From positions 113,030 to 177,029 of the forward strand of contig NZ_KE557279.1 in the NCBI RefSeq assembly GCF_000442255.1: 64,000 bases of DNA, written 5' to 3'. A program made the translations under genes and the position numbers. This DNA is from Salipiger mucosus DSM 16094 (GTDB lineage: Bacteria; Pseudomonadota; Alphaproteobacteria; Rhodobacterales; Rhodobacteraceae). Under the pieces are notes generated by a model. That model was not told the DNA's origin and ran no database searches. It saw only the letters and a list, made by a program, of their open reading frames with translations. Of the stretch, positions 16,324-26,756 are shown in pieces (within the stretch, counting starts at the first letter, position 1; every line of letters starts with the position of its first letter).

Positions 16324-18399
16324 CTAGTTCAGCAGTTCGGGCAGGAACAGCGCCAGCTGCGGGAAGAAGATCACCAGCATCAGCCCGATCACCTGCAGCG
16401 CGATGAAGGGCAGCACGGCCAGGAAGATCTCCTGCAGTGTCACGTCCTTGGGCGCCACGGACTTCAGCCAGAAGCAGGCCGGGCCGAAGGGCGGCGACAG
16501 GAAGTAGATCTGGATATTCATCACGAAGAGGATGCCGAACCAGATCTTGGCCTGATCCTCGGTCAGGCCGAGGTCCGGTGCCAGCGTCATCACCACCGGC
16601 GCGAAGACCGGCACTGTGATGAGGACGATGGCGATCCACTCCATGAAGGTGCCCAGCACCATCAGGATCAGCATCATCACGATGATCGTGCCCATCGCGC
16701 TCAGCCCGAGGTCGAGGAAGAGCGAGCGCATGAACTCGCCCCCGCCGACGAGGTTGAAGATCCCCACGAAGCTGACCGCGCCCAGCACCAGCCAGATGAT
16801 CGTGCCCACGGTGGTCATGGTGCCCAGCATCGCCGCCGAGAGCACGTTCCACTTGAACTGGTGGCGCACGGCGGCGACGAACATCGCGCCGATACAGCCC
16901 ACGGCCGCGGCCTCGGTCACGCTGGCAATCCCGGCGTAGATCGAGCCCATGACCGAGGCGATGAGCAGGATGCAGAGGATCACGGCGGTGACCCGGTCCT
17001 TCGAGAGCTTCTGGTCGCGGCCCGTCATCTCGGCGACTTCGGCCGCCGTCGGCGCCAGCGAGTGGTTCAGGTTCACCCGGATCAGCACGTAGCCCGCGTA
17101 GAAGATCGCCAGCATGATGCCGGGAATGGCGCCGGCCATGAACAGATCGCCGATGCCGACCTCGGCCGAAAGACCGTAGACGATCATGATGATGGACGGG
17201 GGGATCAGCGTGGCCAGCGCGCCCGAGGCGCAGATCAGTCCGATGGTGATCTTGCGGTCATAGCCCAGCCGGAACATCTGCGGCAGCGCCACGAGGCCCA
17301 GCATCACGATCTCGCCGCCCATCACGCCCGACATGGCCGCGAGCACGACGGCCACCACGGTGGTCTGCACCGCGACGCCGCCGCGCAGGTTGCCGGCAAA
17401 GATCGACATGGCGTCGAAGAGGTCCTCGGCGATACCTGCCCGCTCGAGGATCGAGGCCATGAGCACGAAGAAGGGCACCGCCACGAGGCTGTAGTGCTCG
17501 AGCAGGCCGGTGGCGTTGGACGAGACCAGGAACAGCCCGCGCGGCCCGAAGAAGGCCACCGCCATGAGCACCGAGACGATCAGCGTCACGATGCCCAGCG
17601 GCATGCCGGTCATCATCAGCGCAACCAGCAGCAGCACCATGATGAGCGAGACCGTTCCCAGGTCCATCGAGCGCATGTCGAGCGCCGCCGAGGGGTCGAG
17701 GGCCCTGCCGATGCCACTGATCGCGTCCGAGAGGATCTCGGCCGGCGCGAAGCCCAGCGCGTGGCTCAGGAAGGCCGAGACGAAGTAGACGACGAAATAG
17801 ACCGCCGCGATCTTGACCGCTGTCTTCGCCCAGCGCGAGGCGACGTGGCGGTGCAGGTTCACCACGAGCTGCGCCAGGTACATGAACCCGCCGATCACGA
17901 TCAGCGATTTCATCATCATGGGCAGAGGCGAGTTGAAGGCCGAGCCCGACTTCTCGAGCCGCGCCACGCTGTCATAGGCGCGGATCGGGGCATCGGTCAG
18001 CAGCATGTAGAGCGCGGCGATCCCGACGATCGTGGCAAAGAGGTCGAGCCACCAGCGCTGCCGCGCGGTGGCCATGACGTGAAAGACGGTGATCGCGATG
18101 TGCCGCTGTTTCAGCGTCACGTAACCGGCCGAGAGCATCCAGGCCGCGGCACAGAGCACCATGACCGTCTCGAAGGCCCAGAAGGTCGGCGCATTCAGAA
18201 GGTAGCGCGAAAAGACCTCGTAGAGCGTCGCCAGCGAGGCGATCACGTAGAAGGTCGAGATCGCGATGCCCGTCACGTGGCTGGCGTGATCGACCGGCGT
18301 GTAGTCCTTCCACGCGAGGTCCGCCTCTTCGTGCAGCGGGTCCTGCGCACCGACCTCGATATCCGAGGCCGCGACCCCCTCGTCGTATGTTCGCGTCAT
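16324..18399 (-). CDS. TRAP transporter fused permease (DctQ-DctM)
   Basis: The 691-residue inner-membrane protein fuses the small (DctQ) and large (DctM) TRAP permease subunits. Residues about 45-200 are DctQ-like with four helices and TFWAFETVMVLCAAAWMLSAG. After an extra helix region, residues about 250-690 are DctM, with MTGMPLGIVTL, AMSGVMGGEIVMLG, ATLIPPSIIMIVYG and LGTFMEWIAIVLITVP. TRAP systems import acids with a sodium gradient. The gene follows dctP and belongs to the galactarate-type operon, so a sugar acid is the probable cargo. Confidence 0.92.
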   Translation of the reverse strand: MTRTYDEGVAASDIEVGAQDPLHEEADLAWKDYTPVDHASHVTGIAISTFYVIASLATLYEVFSRYLLNAPTFWAFETVMVLCAAAWMLSAGYVTLKQRHIAITVFHVMATARQRWWLDLFATIVGIAALYMLLTDAPIRAYDSVARLEKSGSAFNSPLPMMMKSLIVIGGFMYLAQLVVNLHRHVASRWAKTAVKIAAVYFVVYFVSAFLSHALGFAPAEILSDAISGIGRALDPSAALDMRSMDLGTVSLIMVLLLVALMMTGMPLGIVTLIVSVLMAVAFFGPRGLFLVSSNATGLLEHYSLVAVPFFVLMASILERAGIAEDLFDAMSIFAGNLRGGVAVQTTVVAVVLAAMSGVMGGEIVMLGLVALPQMFRLGYDRKITIGLICASGALATLIPPSIIMIVYGLSAEVGIGDLFMAGAIPGIMLAIFYAGYVLIRVNLNHSLAPTAAEVAEMTGRDQKLSKDRVTAVILCILLIASVMGSIYAGIASVTEAAAVGCIGAMFVAAVRHQFKWNVLSAAMLGTMTTVGTIIWLVLGAVSFVGIFNLVGGGEFMRSLFLDLGLSAMGTIIVMMLILMVLGTFMEWIAIVLITVPVFAPVVMTLAPDLGLTEDQAKIWFGILFVMNIQIYFLSPPFGPACFWLKSVAPKDVTLQEIFLAVLPFIALQVIGLMLVIFFPQLALFLPELLN

Positions 18400-18507
18400 G
18401 TCCGTGTTCCTCCCCCGTCGTGCCGCTCTGCGGCCGCGGTCCGCGTGGTCCGCCCCATGCTCGGCGGTCGTGCGCGGCGCGACCCATCCGGACCGCGCCG
18501 CGCCGGA

Positions 18508-18540
18508 TCACGTCCACGCGCTCCCCCACGCCGGACGTGA
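18508..18540 (-). promoter_or_regulatory. Hairpin between dctP and the TRAP permease gene
   Basis: TCACGTCC (18508-18515) and GGACGTGA (18533-18540) form perfect 8-base arms around 17 bases, just after the dctP stop. There is no T-run. It probably stabilises the dctP message or limits read-through so that the binding protein exceeds the permease, as in many transporter operons. Confidence 0.5.
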
Positions 18541-18559
18541 CCTGTCTGCGAGGCCCGCG

Positions 18560-19600
18560 TTAGAGCAGGCCTGCCTCTTTCATGAACGAGATGTGCGTGT
18601 CGTAGACCTCCTGTGCGAGATCCGAGCCGGACGCGAAGTCTTCCCAGGCTTCCTGGGCGATCTCGCGCAGCTTGTCGCGCTCTTCCTGCGGCCAGTCGAT
18701 GATGGTCAGCTCGCCCGCCGCCTTGTCACGCGCCACGAGCTGACGGTCGAGACGGTCGAAGTACTGGCGCAGACCGTTGTAGGCCGCCAGATACCAGGTC
18801 TCGAGCGCGACCTGCTCGGCCTCGCTCAGCTCGTCCCAGACCATGTCGCTCACGGTGAACTGCAGGATCGGGGTCGAGTGGATGCCCGGGAAGATCGGGT
18901 ACTTGGCGATCTTGTGCATGCCGTTGGCGTCGTTGTTGGCATAGGCCGAGTTGTCGGCCGCGTCGATCACGCCCTTCTCCAGCGCGCCGTAGGTCTCGGA
19001 GCCCGACATCGACACGGGCGCCGCGCCGGCGCGCTTGAAGACGTCCGCGGCAAGGCCCTCGGGCGAGCGGATCTTGAGGCCCTCGAGGTCGGCCACGCCC
19101 TCGACCGGCACCTTCGACACGAAGGCTTCGCGCGCGTAGGCGCCGCAGCCCACGACATGCACGCCGTCGAAGTGCGCGTCGAAGAGCTTCTGCAGCATTT
19201 CCTTGCCGCCGCCCTGGGCGCAGAAGGCCTGGATCTGGTCGGCGGAATCGTAACCCGCGATCAGGTCGCCCATGAGCGCGAAGGCCGGATCGACCCCGGC
19301 GAAGTAGTTGATCGAGGTGAGATCGCCGTCGAGGATGCCCACCGAGATCGCCTCGGCAGTCTCGCGGCGCGGAACCACCGCGTCCACCGGCAGCAGCTCG
19401 ACCGTCAGCGCGCCGCCGGTCATGGTTTCCAGCTTCGGCACCCATTCCTCGTTGAGATAGGCCAGCGATGCGTGGCTCGCGTTCGACGAGGTCTGGATCT
19501 TGAGCGTGCGGTCGGCGGCATCCGCGGCACCGGCCGCGACTCCCAGCCCGGCGGCCAGCGCCAGCGCGCTCACGGCACGCGTCATTGCAGTGACTTTCAT
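18560..19600 (-). CDS. TRAP transporter substrate-binding protein (DctP family)
   Basis: The 346-residue periplasmic protein has a Sec signal (ALALAAGLGVAAGAADA with cleavage near residue 29) and DctP-family blocks, including VADLEGLKIRSPEGLAADVF, whose arginine normally clamps the ligand carboxylate, and GVIDAADNSAYANN. It delivers an organic acid to the fused permease encoded next. A promoter-like pair with a palindrome over the -10 lies about 68 bases upstream, so this gene can be expressed on its own, apart from the enzymes upstream. Confidence 0.92.
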   Translation of the reverse strand: MKVTAMTRAVSALALAAGLGVAAGAADAADRTLKIQTSSNASHASLAYLNEEWVPKLETMTGGALTVELLPVDAVVPRRETAEAISVGILDGDLTSINYFAGVDPAFALMGDLIAGYDSADQIQAFCAQGGGKEMLQKLFDAHFDGVHVVGCGAYAREAFVSKVPVEGVADLEGLKIRSPEGLAADVFKRAGAAPVSMSGSETYGALEKGVIDAADNSAYANNDANGMHKIAKYPIFPGIHSTPILQFTVSDMVWDELSEAEQVALETWYLAAYNGLRQYFDRLDRQLVARDKAAGELTIIDWPQEERDKLREIAQEAWEDFASGSDLAQEVYDTHISFMKEAGLL

Positions 19601-19667
19601 GGTGTCCTCCCTGACTTCCGTAACGTCGCGGCGTGTCTCCTCAGCACGCCGTGTCCCGACACCTCTT

Positions 19668-19696
19668 CTAATATATTAGTCAAATAATCGTGGCAA
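19668..19696 (-). promoter_or_regulatory. Predicted dctP promoter with palindromic operator over the -10
   Basis: On the minus strand TTGCCA (19691-19696) and TATTAG (19668-19673) are separated by 17 bases, a good sigma-70 layout. The -10 lies inside a perfect 12-base palindrome, CTAATATATTAG (19668-19679). The same arrangement, with one mismatch, occurs before the galactarate dehydratase gene, pointing to a shared repressor, probably the GntR protein encoded at 24980. Confidence 0.6.
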
Positions 19697-19708
19697 CGAT
19701 TTGATTCG

Positions 19709-21121
19709 TCAGGCGGTCAGGATCGCGAAAAAAGCAACCAGGAGCGCTGCCGCCAAAGCGGTGAAGGCGCCGTTCCAGCCCAGCGACAGGCGGCGCGCGG
19801 GAATGCCGCTGATGCGCTGGATCAGCAGCACGACGGTCGCGAAGGGCGAAAAGGTCATCGACAGGGCCCAGCCGCAGGAGATCGCGAGCGCGATGAGCGT
19901 GGCATCCGCAGGCAATGTCTCGAGACTGCCGAAGAGGCTGCCGAAGAAGATCGCCATCATGATGGGTGAAAAGGCCAGAAGGCTGAACAGCGTCAGCACC
20001 ACCGGGATCGCCCCCAGCAGCACCCAGTCGGGCATCGTATAGAGGCCCAGCGACTGCGCCAGCGCGTCGCCCGGCACAACGCCGGCCCCGGCCCGGCCGA
20101 GGAAGCCGGAACTCGCGAGCGTCACGGCAAGCGCCCCGCTCTGCGGCAGGTTGCCCGCCAGCAGGCCCGTCAGCCGCCGTCGCACCTTTGCGCGTCCCGC
20201 GCGGTCTAGGCCCGATTGGGCCGCGAGCCAGCCGGGGATCATCAGCGGGCAGGCCAGCATGAGGCCGAAGACCAAGGTTTCCCCCCGCAACGTCGCAAGG
20301 ATCTCGGACAGCCCCAGGAGCCAGGCGCAGGCGGCAACGAAATAGGCCGCCGCACGCCACGGGAAGGCCTTCGGAACGACCTTGCCCGCGGGCGTGTAGC
20401 GGCGGAATCGCCAGCGGTCCTCGGCCCAGCCCAGGGCGATGACGCAGAGGAAGGCGGTGAAGCCCAGCCCGATCCAGAGCAGCCGGTCGATCCCGGGAAT
20501 GAGCTCCATCAGCGCCAGCGGCGCGAGCGCCGTGGGCGACCAGACGACCGACCAGGCGAAACCGCGCAGCATGGCACTGAGCTGGCGCTGCTCGCGCAGA
20601 TGGTCGCGCCCGTCGTCCGATTGCGCGCGGGCGATGCCACGCTGGATCAGCGGCACGAGAAAGGAGACCACGCCGATGTTGAAGATCACCGCCATGAAGG
20701 CCGTCCCCAGGTTGAGCGCGGCGTAGCGCCGCCCAGGCGGCTGGCGTGTGAGAAACCCGCCGAGGTCCGAGACCGAGGGCGAGGTCATGGCCGCCTCGCG
20801 CAGCAGCGTCAGCAGCAGGATGAAGGCCATGAGGAAACCGGCCTGGTCCATCGCGCCCGCAAGGATTTCCGCCCGGTCCGGCCGGGTGAACCAGACGTAG
20901 GCGCCAACCGCGAGCGACAGCGCCAACAGGTAGCTTTCCCGCAACCCGAACCGCGGCAGCGCCACCACCACGGTCAGGCCGATGGTGATCCAGGCGACAT
21001 GCGCCACGGCCTCGGAGGCGGTCAGACGGGCCAGAAGCACGAAGACGATCATCACCAGAAGCGCCGTGGAAATGGCCTTGTCGGTCAGGCTCAGGGTCGG
21101 AGGCGCTTCGGCGTGATGCAT
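19709..21121 (-). CDS. Polytopic membrane protein, putative transporter, family not recognised
   Basis: The 470-residue protein has about eleven to twelve hydrophobic segments, two halves with a central hydrophilic stretch near residues 190-240, and no signal peptide. Motifs such as FNIGVVSFLVPLIQRG and SWALSMTFSPFATVVLL recall ion-coupled anion transporters, but I cannot assign a family. It follows the hydroxyacid dehydrogenase by only 8 bases, so it belongs to the galactarate-type operon. It may export or import a pathway acid. Confidence 0.7.
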   Translation of the reverse strand: MHHAEAPPTLSLTDKAISTALLVMIVFVLLARLTASEAVAHVAWITIGLTVVVALPRFGLRESYLLALSLAVGAYVWFTRPDRAEILAGAMDQAGFLMAFILLLTLLREAAMTSPSVSDLGGFLTRQPPGRRYAALNLGTAFMAVIFNIGVVSFLVPLIQRGIARAQSDDGRDHLREQRQLSAMLRGFAWSVVWSPTALAPLALMELIPGIDRLLWIGLGFTAFLCVIALGWAEDRWRFRRYTPAGKVVPKAFPWRAAAYFVAACAWLLGLSEILATLRGETLVFGLMLACPLMIPGWLAAQSGLDRAGRAKVRRRLTGLLAGNLPQSGALAVTLASSGFLGRAGAGVVPGDALAQSLGLYTMPDWVLLGAIPVVLTLFSLLAFSPIMMAIFFGSLFGSLETLPADATLIALAISCGWALSMTFSPFATVVLLIQRISGIPARRLSLGWNGAFTALAAALLVAFFAILTA

Positions 21122-21129
21122 GCCTCCGC

Positions 21130-23000
<1,871 letters not shown>

Positions 23001-23717
23001 TCAGCGGTCGTTCTTCTTGCGCCAGGCCTCGAACGTGGCGAGGTGTTCGTCCTTGGTGCGGGGATAGAGCCCGATGATCGTCTCGCCCGCCTTGACCTGC
23101 TCGACCACGAAATCCTCGTAGGCGGTCATCTCGACGGCCTCGGCCGAGACCTCGTCGGCGATGTCGGCCGGAATCACGATCACGCAATCGGCGTCGCCCA
23201 CGATGATGTCGCCCGGGAAGACCGGGGCATCGCCGCAGCCGATGGGCTCGTTGATGGCGATGGCTTCGTTGTTGGTCAGGTTCGTCGGGCTCGACGGCCG
23301 GGTGTGATAGGCCGGGATCGCCAGTTCGCCGATGGTCTGCGCGTCGCGGAAGCCGCCGTCGGTGACGATGCCCGCCCCGCCCCGCACCATGAGCCGGGTC
23401 ACGAGGATGTCGCCGGCCGAAGCCGCCTGCGCCTGCTTGCGGCTGTCCATGACCAGCACATGCCCCTCGGGGCAGGTCTCGATGGCGACACGCTGCGGAT
23501 GCTCGGGATTGCGGAACTCGGCCAGCGTGTTGCGGTCCTCGCGCGCGGGGATGTAGCGCAGGGTGAAGGCCGGCCCGACCATGTTCTCGCCCTTCCAGCC
23601 CACCGGGTGCACGCCCTGGATCACCTGGTTGCGCAACCCGCGCTTGAACAGGGCCGTGGCGAGCGTCGCCACCGACACCCCCTTGAGCCGTGTGCGGATC
23701 TCTTCATTGAACGCCAT
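23001..23717 (-). CDS. RraA family protein (HMG/CHA-aldolase-like)
   Basis: The 238-residue protein has VATLATALFKRGLRN at the start and the family core GDILVTRLMVRGGAGIVTDGGFRD, whose Gly, Arg and Asp line the metal site in related aldolases. Despite the name, few of these proteins act on RNase E; many are metal-dependent 2-oxoacid aldolases or decarboxylases. I chose the ATG at 23717 with GGAGGAG upstream, in a TGATG overlap with the preceding dehydratase. Its place between galactarate dehydratase and kdgD suggests a side activity on the same keto-sugar acids. Confidence 0.85.
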   Translation of the reverse strand: MAFNEEIRTRLKGVSVATLATALFKRGLRNQVIQGVHPVGWKGENMVGPAFTLRYIPAREDRNTLAEFRNPEHPQRVAIETCPEGHVLVMDSRKQAQAASAGDILVTRLMVRGGAGIVTDGGFRDAQTIGELAIPAYHTRPSSPTNLTNNEAIAINEPIGCGDAPVFPGDIIVGDADCVIVIPADIADEVSAEAVEMTAYEDFVVEQVKAGETIIGLYPRTKDEHLATFEAWRKKNDR

Positions 23718-24856
23718 CAATCTCCTCCTTCGGGGCTGTCCCTCAGCGTTACGCTGCGTTTGGTATGTTCCCTCGCGGTGTCCGACATGGTCAGGCCGAA
23801 GCCCGGGCGATCAGGCACCCACATCCGGCCATCGCGGATCTCGAGCCGTTCGTTGAAGAGCGGCTCCAGCCAGTCGAAGTGTTCGACCCAGCCCTCGGTC
23901 GGGAAAGCCGCGACGAGCGGCAGATGCTGCTCCATGACAAAATGCGGCGCCAGCGCCACACGCTGGCTGCGGGCCAGTTCCATCACGCGCAGCATCGGGG
24001 TCACGCCGCCGATGCGCGGGCAGTCGGCCTGCAACACGCGCGCCCCGCCTGCCGCGATGAGTGCCGCATGCTCGTCGTAGGAGGCCAGCATCTCGCCTGT
24101 CGCCACCGGCGTGACCAGTTGCGCTGCAAGCGCGCCGTGGCCGGCATGGTCGCGGGCGTCGAGCGGCTCTTCGATGAACTCGAGGCCCATGCCATCGACC
24201 CGCCTGCAGAAGGCCAGCGCCTCCGCTCGGCTCCACTGCTGGTTGGCATCGATCATCAGCGCCACGTCCGGGCCGATTGCATCGCGCACCGCTTCGATCC
24301 GTCGGATGTCCTCGCGCCAGTCCGGCTGACCGACCTTCATCTTGATGCCGCCGATCCCCCGGGCGACCGAATCGCGCGCTGCCTGAGACATCTCGTCGAT
24401 CGAAGCTTGCAAGTACTGGCCGCCGGAGTTGTAGACCCGCACCCCGTCACGGAAGCTGCCCAGCAGCTGCGCCAGAGGCAACTTGGCGCGCCGCGCCTTG
24501 AGATCCCACAGCGCCGTGTCGAAGGCCGCGAGGACATGAAACGCCGCCCCGCAGGCCCCGAGCGAGTTGGTGCGCCAGCCCAGCATTTCCCAGATGCGCT
24601 GGACGTCAGCCCCACGCGCCCCGATGACCATCGGCGCGATCTCCTCGGCAAGGGCCTGAAGCGCCGTGCCTCCCGCGCGCAGGGTGTAGGTGAACCCCGT
24701 GCCGGTCGTGCCGTCCTCGTCGGTGATCTCGGCAAAGACCATGTCGACCGCCGCCAGCGGCACCTGCCGGCCGGTGGCAACCTTGGCGTCCGAGACCGGC
24801 CGCGCGATCGGTTGGACCACGTGCGAAATCCTGAGCCCCGCGATGTGGTCTGTCAT
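23717..24856 (-). CDS. L-talarate/galactarate dehydratase-like enolase superfamily enzyme
   Basis: The 379-residue enzyme resembles the Salmonella talarate/galactarate dehydratase along its length: PVSDAKVATGRQ near residue 22, GGIKMKVGQPDWREDIRR with the catalytic Lys pair, metal ligands in MIDANQQW, FIEEPLDA and VATGEML, the catalytic His in LAPHFVMEQHL, and WLEPLFNERLEIRDGRMW. It would turn galactarate (or talarate) into 5-dehydro-4-deoxyglucarate, the substrate of the KdgD encoded next. I chose the ATG at 24856, after a G-rich ribosome site; an ATG eight codons earlier is weaker. A predicted promoter and operator lie 45-75 bases upstream. Confidence 0.88.
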   Translation of the reverse strand: MTDHIAGLRISHVVQPIARPVSDAKVATGRQVPLAAVDMVFAEITDEDGTTGTGFTYTLRAGGTALQALAEEIAPMVIGARGADVQRIWEMLGWRTNSLGACGAAFHVLAAFDTALWDLKARRAKLPLAQLLGSFRDGVRVYNSGGQYLQASIDEMSQAARDSVARGIGGIKMKVGQPDWREDIRRIEAVRDAIGPDVALMIDANQQWSRAEALAFCRRVDGMGLEFIEEPLDARDHAGHGALAAQLVTPVATGEMLASYDEHAALIAAGGARVLQADCPRIGGVTPMLRVMELARSQRVALAPHFVMEQHLPLVAAFPTEGWVEHFDWLEPLFNERLEIRDGRMWVPDRPGFGLTMSDTAREHTKRSVTLRDSPEGGD

Positions 24857-24901
24857 CTCGATCCCCCCTGAATGCCGCACGCCCGCGCCTTCTCCCTACA
24901 T

Positions 24902-24930
24902 CTGATATATTAGCATTTCTATTGTTGCAA
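24902..24930 (-). promoter_or_regulatory. Predicted dehydratase promoter with GntR-type operator
   Basis: On the minus strand TTGCAA (24925-24930) and TATCAG (24902-24907) are 17 bases apart. The -10 is part of CTGATATATTAG (24902-24913), one mismatch from the perfect palindrome before dctP. On the other strand TTGTCA (24932-24937) and TATGAA (24954-24959), 16 bases apart, could drive the divergent GntR gene. A repressor bound here would block the dehydratase promoter. Confidence 0.6.
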
Positions 24931-24979
24931 CTTGTCAAATTCACTGCCACGATTATGAACGCGGGATGTGGATGTCGGC

Positions 24980-25756
24980 ATGAAGAACGAGGACCTCTTT
25001 TCCGGTCTGATGCAGCGCCTGGGCGGCGACCCCGCCGCGGGGACGGTGCCCTCTGCCGCCGGGCGGACGCTGGATTCCCTGCGCCGGCGCATCATCGCGC
25101 TCGACCTGCCGCCCGATACCGTGCTCAGCCGCGCGGCGCTGGCGCAGGAATACGACGTCAGCCAGACGCCGCTGCGCGACGCGCTCCAGAAGCTGGAAAG
25201 CGAGGGGCTGGTCGAGATCTTTCCCCAGTCCAAGACTGTCGTGACCCGCATCGATGCGGACAAGATCCACGAGGCCCTGTTCCTGCGCCGGGCCATCGAG
25301 CTCGAGGTGGTGCACGTCCTGGCCCCCGTCATCGACAAGGCCACGATCACGCGGCTGCGCACCATCATCGGCATGCAGGACGCCCTGGCCGAGCAGCGCG
25401 ACGAGATCGGGACCTTCCAGGAGCTCGACGAATCCTTTCACCAGGTGATGCTCGCCGCCGTGGGGTTTCCCGAGCTGCACCAGCTCATCCGCGCGCGTTC
25501 GGGTCACCTGAACCGGGTGCGGCGCCTCGATCTCTGGGACGCGCCAAAGATCCGGCGCATCCTGTCCGATCACCGCGAGATCCTCGCGGCGCTCGAGGCT
25601 CATGACCCGCAGGCGGCCGCCGATGCGATCCGGCGCCACCTCGGCCAGACCGTGGCGCGGCTGCCGGCCCTGCGCGCCGAGCATCCCGACTATTTCAGGG
25701 CCGAGACCCCTCGTTCCGGCGATGGCGCACCGAGGACAGCAGCGCCAGGCCGATGA
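24980..25756 (+). CDS. GntR family regulator with FCD ligand domain
   Basis: The 258-residue regulator has a winged helix (LAQEYDVSQTPLRDALQKLE) and an all-helical FCD domain with conserved Asp and His residues (LDESFHQVM, HREILAAL) that bind a metal and a carboxylate ligand. It is divergent from the galactarate-type operon and shares its promoter region, so it is the likely repressor of that operon. The start may be ATG 24980 or GTG 24968; neither has a strong ribosome site and the predicted transcript starts very close. Its last 62 bases overlap the convergent DUF475 gene. Confidence 0.87.
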   Translation: MKNEDLFSGLMQRLGGDPAAGTVPSAAGRTLDSLRRRIIALDLPPDTVLSRAALAQEYDVSQTPLRDALQKLESEGLVEIFPQSKTVVTRIDADKIHEALFLRRAIELEVVHVLAPVIDKATITRLRTIIGMQDALAEQRDEIGTFQELDESFHQVMLAAVGFPELHQLIRARSGHLNRVRRLDLWDAPKIRRILSDHREILAALEAHDPQAAADAIRRHLGQTVARLPALRAEHPDYFRAETPRSGDGAPRTAAPGR

Positions 25757-26726
25757 ACGCGGCGCCGACGAGGCCGGTGATGACCTCGTGGACGTGGAAC
25801 ATGGTCTGCGAGAACATGATGATCGAGAGCACCAGGATCGAGTAGAAGGCGCCGTGCTCGAGGTAGCGGAACTCGTTCAGCGTGCCCTTCTCGACCAACA
25901 TGATCGTCATCGAGCGGACGTAGAAGGCTCCGATCCCGAGACCGATGGCGATGAGAAAGAGGTTCTGCGTCAGCGCGAAGGCCCCGATCACGCCGTCGAA
26001 GCTGAAGGAGGCGTCCAGCACCTCGAGGTACATGAAAGCGCCCAGACCGCCCTTGGCAACCGCCTTGCTGGCGTCGGCGCGGTCCAGAACGTGACCCAGC
26101 GCGTCGACCGCGACGAAGGTGACGAGCCCTCCCACCGCGGCGAAGAAGAAGTCGCCCATCTGCCCGGCAGGCAGAGCCGCGCCGAAGACCAGCATGACAA
26201 CCAGCACGAAGCCCAACTCGATCCCGCGGACCGACCCGCAGCGCCGCAGCCGCTTTTCCAGCGTGGCGATCCAGTCGACCTCCTTGCCCTCGTCGATGAA
26301 GTAGCTCAGCGCGACCATCATCAGGAAGGCCCCGCCGAAGGCCGCGATCGACAGGTGCGCATCGCCGATGATCTCGGCGTAGCGCCTCGGATCGGTCGCG
26401 GCGAGCTTGAGCGCCTCCCAGGGGCCGATCCCGGCAGCGACCACGACGATCAGCAGCGGAAAGACGATCCGCATGCCGAAGACCGCGATCAGGATGCCCC
26501 AGGTCAGGAAGCGGCGCTGCCACTCGGGGGTCATCTGCTCCAGCTTGTTGGCGTTGACGATCGCGTTGTCGAAGGACAGCGAGATCTCGAGCACCGACAG
26601 CACCACCCCGATCAGGAAGAAGCTGACGGCGCCGCCGAGGGTTCCCGAGTAGCTCCAGCCAAGCACCAGCGAGAGGGCAAGGCCGATCCCGGTAAACAGG
26701 AAGGGCCAGCGGAAATAATGCAGCAT
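25695..26726 (-). CDS. DUF475 family (TerC-related) integral membrane protein
   Basis: The 343-residue protein has about nine membrane helices. SFFLIGVVLSVLEISLSFDNAIVNA and the later MYLEVLDASFSFDGVIGAF carry paired acidic residues typical of TerC/DUF475 proteins, thought to handle metal ions; function is not settled. It lies 30 bases after the hydroxyacid dehydrogenase and may be read through from the ABC operon. Its 3' end overlaps the GntR gene tail to tail. Confidence 0.88.
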   Translation of the reverse strand: MLHYFRWPFLFTGIGLALSLVLGWSYSGTLGGAVSFFLIGVVLSVLEISLSFDNAIVNANKLEQMTPEWQRRFLTWGILIAVFGMRIVFPLLIVVVAAGIGPWEALKLAATDPRRYAEIIGDAHLSIAAFGGAFLMMVALSYFIDEGKEVDWIATLEKRLRRCGSVRGIELGFVLVVMLVFGAALPAGQMGDFFFAAVGGLVTFVAVDALGHVLDRADASKAVAKGGLGAFMYLEVLDASFSFDGVIGAFALTQNLFLIAIGLGIGAFYVRSMTIMLVEKGTLNEFRYLEHGAFYSILVLSIIMFSQTMFHVHEVITGLVGAAFIGLALLSSVRHRRNEGSRP

Positions 26727-26756
26727 GATGGGTCCTGCCAGGTTCGTGTGATCCGC

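Noticed and set aside
16297-18540. 747-codon plus-strand frame opposite the TRAP permease
   Set aside because: Its His/Asp/Arg-rich composition mirrors the hydrophobic helices on the other strand; it is a shadow, not a gene.
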